Of a stretch of DNA of 8,015 nt, positions 6,212 to 8,015 are shown one piece after another. Every line of letters begins with the position of its first letter. Positions within the stretch are counted from its first letter, which is position 1. Made by a program: the position numbers and the translations under genes. The stretch is from Mycobacterium sp. GTDB taxonomy: Bacteria > Actinomycetota > Actinomycetes > Mycobacteriales > Mycobacteriaceae. The stretch spans positions 1-8,015 of the forward strand of contig JAQSXQ010000059.1 of assembly GCA_029256565.1 (NCBI GenBank). The letters are read 5' to 3'. The notes below the pieces were generated by a model. The model made no database searches. It was given only the letters and a program-made list of their open reading frames with translations, and was not told the DNA's origin.

Positions 6212-6934
6212 ATGGCCCTGCAACCCGTCAACCGTCGATCGGTCCCCGAGGACGTCTTCGAGCAGATCGTCACCGAGGTGCTCAGCGGTGACATGCGCGC
6301 CGGTGACGCGCTGCCCAGCGAACGTCGACTCGCAGAGGTGCTGGGGGTGTCCCGGCCCGCGATCCGGGAGGCGCTCAAGCGACTGACCGAAGCCGGCCTG
6401 GTCGACGTGCGCCAGGGCGATGCCACGACCATCCGGGACTTCCGCAAGCACGCCGGACTGGACCTGCTCCCCCGCCTGCTGCTGCGGGCAGGCGAACTGG
6501 ATCTGAGCGTGGTGCGCAGCATCCTCGAGACCCGGCTGCACAACGGACCGAAGATCGCCGAACTCGCGGCGCGACGCCGCGCCCCGGACGTCGCCGAACT
6601 CCTCGACGAGACGGTCGCCGCGCTGGAGGCCGAAACCGACCCGGTCGAACTCCAGCGCGTGGCGCTGACGTTCTGGGACCACGTGGTCGACGGCGCCGAC
6701 TCGATCGCGTTCCGGTTGATGTACAACACGCTTCGGGCCACCTACGAGCCTGCCCTGCCCGCGCTGGCCACCATGATGGCCGACGAGGTCGGCCGGGCGG
6801 ACGGCTATCGCGCCGTAGCCGACGCCATCCGTGCCGGCGACCCGGACGCCGCCGAGCACGCCGCCCGAGCCCTGCTCGAACCCGCCACCACGGCACTGCT
6901 CAACGTGATCGCCGAACTGGAGGAAAGCCGATGA
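6212..6934 (+). CDS. GntR-family (FadR subfamily) transcriptional regulator
   Basis: 240 residues. The winged helix-turn-helix of the GntR type covers about 11-75 (P-S-E-R-R-L-A-E-x-L-G-V-S-R-P-A-I-R-E-A-L at 35-55, G-L-V-x-V-R-Q-G near 62-69). An all-helical FCD/FadR-type effector domain follows (about 90-235). Many FCD proteins bind a metal through one Asp and three His. Here the matching places seem to hold other residues: Phe154-Trp155 where F-H is usual, Asp197-Gly198-Tyr199 where E-H is usual, and Leu221 or Leu222 for the last His. The effector site is therefore probably metal-free, and a lipid or acyl-CoA ligand is one possibility. A FadR-class operator and promoter lie directly upstream. 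The stop overlaps the start of the membrane hydroxylase gene as ATGA, making that gene its likely target. Confidence 0.92.
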   Translation: MALQPVNRRSVPEDVFEQIVTEVLSGDMRAGDALPSERRLAEVLGVSRPAIREALKRLTEAGLVDVRQGDATTIRDFRKHAGLDLLPRLLLRAGELDLSVVRSILETRLHNGPKIAELAARRRAPDVAELLDETVAALEAETDPVELQRVALTFWDHVVDGADSIAFRLMYNTLRATYEPALPALATMMADEVGRADGYRAVADAIRAGDPDAAEHAARALLEPATTALLNVIAELEESR

Positions 6935-7608
6935 CCACCGCCCCGAATCCGCCCACCGAGCGCCGCGGGTTCACCCTGTCCGACGCCGTCGCAGAATTCG
7001 GCAGGCACCCGTCGCCGTGGATGATCGGGGCGGTCCTGACGGGCGCCCTTGTCGCGCGCGGCGCGGTCGGCGACTGGCGAGTGACCGACGCCGTGGTGCC
7101 GCTCGCGATGCTCGCGGTGTTCCCGTTCTTCGAGTGGCTGGTGCACGTGTTCGTGCTGCACTGGCGACCCAGGCGCGTCGGTGGCATGACGGTCGACTCG
7201 CTGCTGGCCCGCAAGCACCGGGAGCATCACGTCGACCCGCGCAACGTCCCGCTGATCTTCATTCCGTGGCGCGCCCTGCTGTGGGTGCTGCCGCTCGCGA
7301 CCGCAATCGCGGTGTTCGCCTTCCCGAGAGTTGGTCTCGGCCTGACGTTCCTGGTGTTCCTGGCGATCCTCGGACTCGTCTACGAGTGGTGCCACTACCT
7401 GATCCACAGCGACTACAAGCCGCAGTCCGCGCTCTACCGCGCGGTGTGGCGCAACCACCGCCACCACCACTACAAGAACGAGCACTACTGGTTCACGGTC
7501 ACGACGACCGGCACGGCCGACCGGGTGCTGCGAACGTACCCGGACCCTGCAACGGTGCCCGCCTCACCGACGGCGAAGAACCTGCACGGTGCTACGACTG
7601 GACGATGA
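6931..7608 (+). CDS. Fatty acid hydroxylase/sterol desaturase superfamily membrane protein
   Basis: 225-residue integral membrane protein of the non-heme di-iron hydroxylase superfamily, which uses O2 to hydroxylate or desaturate lipid substrates. The His clusters expected to bind two irons are present in order: His72-x4-His77, His96-x2-His99-His100, His155-x3-His159 and His176-x-His178-His179-His180, with His185 close by. Hydrophobic helices lie at about 29-46, 52-76, 108-130 and 132-156. Spacing and size resemble the compact Scs7/FA2H-like catalytic domain without a cytochrome b5 part. The ATG at 6931 has GGAGG 7 nt upstream and overlaps the gntR stop, so the two genes form an operon. The 3' end overlaps the convergent L,D-transpeptidase gene by 17 nt. 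The substrate (fatty acid, sterol or carotenoid) cannot be decided from sequence. The His pattern favours the fatty acid/sterol group over carotenoid hydroxylase. Confidence 0.9.
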   Translation: MTTAPNPPTERRGFTLSDAVAEFGRHPSPWMIGAVLTGALVARGAVGDWRVTDAVVPLAMLAVFPFFEWLVHVFVLHWRPRRVGGMTVDSLLARKHREHHVDPRNVPLIFIPWRALLWVLPLATAIAVFAFPRVGLGLTFLVFLAILGLVYEWCHYLIHSDYKPQSALYRAVWRNHRHHHYKNEHYWFTVTTTGTADRVLRTYPDPATVPASPTAKNLHGATTGR

Positions 7609-8015
7609 CCGGATCGCCCTTGCTGACGTTGTCGAAGTACCAGGAGGCGTTGTCCGGGCTGAGGTTGATGCAGCCGTGGCTCACGTTCGCGTAGCCCTGC
7701 GAGCCGGTAGACCAGGGCGCGCCGTGCACGTAGACGCCGCCCCAGGTGATGCGCACCGCGTCGTAGACGGTGAGCTTGTAACCCTCGGGATCACTGAGCG
7801 GGATGCCGATGGTGCGCGAGTCCATCACCACGACGTCCTGCTTCTCGAGCACGGTGAACGACCCGATCGGCGTGGAGAACTTCGGCTTGCCCATCGACGC
7901 GGGCATCTCCCGTGCCACCACGCCGTCGATGCTGACCGTGAACGTGTAGGCGTTCACGTCGGCGACGCCGACCACCGACGCACCGGTCTGGAAGTTGGTC
8001 TTGGTGCCGCCGACC
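7592..8015 (-). CDS. L,D-transpeptidase, C-terminal catalytic part (5' end outside window)
   Basis: Peptidoglycan cross-linking enzyme of the YkuD family, which makes 3-3 links between meso-diaminopimelate residues outside the membrane. The last 140 residues are visible and the frame is open to the right edge, so the GTG at 7975 is an internal Val and not the start. The YkuD domain shows the substrate-loop sequence MPASMGKPKFSTPIGSF, MDSRTIGIP, then His97-x14-Ser112-His113-Gly114-Cys115-Ile-Asn (numbered from the first full visible codon). This is the family signature with catalytic Cys115 (codon 7670-7672). The V-H-G-A-P-W-S-x-G-x-Q-G-x-x-N segment is that of mycobacterial Ldt enzymes. The N-terminal signal and Ig-like domains lie outside. 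Gene order suggests the M. smegmatis LdtA type, but this rests on memory. It ends by TAG at 7594-7592. Confidence 0.93.
   Translation of the reverse strand, partial: VGGTKTNFQTGASVVGVADVNAYTFTVSIDGVVAREMPASMGKPKFSTPIGSFTVLEKQDVVVMDSRTIGIPLSDPEGYKLTVYDAVRITWGGVYVHGAPWSTGSQGYANVSHGCINLSPDNASWYFDNVSKGDPVIVQS

Noticed and set aside
1..8015. tRNA, rRNA, CRISPR array, insertion sequence, attachment site or toxin-antitoxin pair
   Set aside because: No structural RNA pattern, spaced direct repeats, transposase motifs or terminal inverted repeats were seen by eye, and nearly all the DNA is accounted for by ordinary genes.

Overview
The window looks like a chromosomal segment of a fast-growing mycobacterium (Mycolicibacterium-like) or a close actinobacterial relative. 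It is very GC-rich and has mycobacterial gene types: a CYP125 steroid 26-hydroxylase, an HxnSHGC L,D-transpeptidase, a Pro/Ala-rich secreted protein, and paired regulators. Its short convergent gene junctions are also typical. From memory, the order CYP125, small membrane protein, regulators, fatty-acid-hydroxylase-like protein, L,D-transpeptidase resembles the Mycobacterium smegmatis region around cyp125A4 and ldtA. The first two genes resemble the M. tuberculosis pair Rv0196-Rv0197. I could not check either match. Eight genes are seen: six complete, and one cut off at each edge.

Layout. 1-561 (+) is the 3' part of a TetR regulator of the LmrA/YxaF type. It overlaps by ATGA a cytoplasmic molybdopterin oxidoreductase (558-2795, +). 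Convergent with that is a secreted Pro/Ala-rich protein (2813-3460, -). A 235-bp divergent intergenic region follows, holding a near-consensus KstR operator (3592-3605), and then the CYP125-family P450 (3699-4967, +). A small two-helix membrane protein (4954-5274, -) overlaps the P450 tail to tail. It is divergent from an XRE regulator with a MmyB-like ligand domain (5384-6163, +), and a near-palindrome lies in the shared promoter region. Next comes a GntR/FadR-family regulator (6212-6934, +), preceded by an exact FadR-class operator and a promoter that would give a leaderless mRNA. It overlaps by ATGA a di-iron fatty acid hydroxylase/sterol desaturase-like membrane protein (6931-7608, +). The last gene is the C-terminal catalytic part of an L,D-transpeptidase (7592 to the right edge, -).

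How the genes fit together. Three likely regulator-target units can be seen: TetR with the Mo enzyme (coupled), GntR with the membrane hydroxylase (coupled, with a self-operator), and XRE with the small membrane protein (divergent). The CYP125 gene appears to belong to the KstR cholesterol regulon although none of the usual cholesterol side-chain genes are next to it, so it may be a paralog of the main CYP125. The overall theme is lipid/steroid oxidation and cell envelope. I see no mobile element, tRNA, rRNA or CRISPR, and no clear sign of a wholly new system. The strongest leads are the two operators and the Mo enzyme, which lacks the usual protein ligand to molybdenum.
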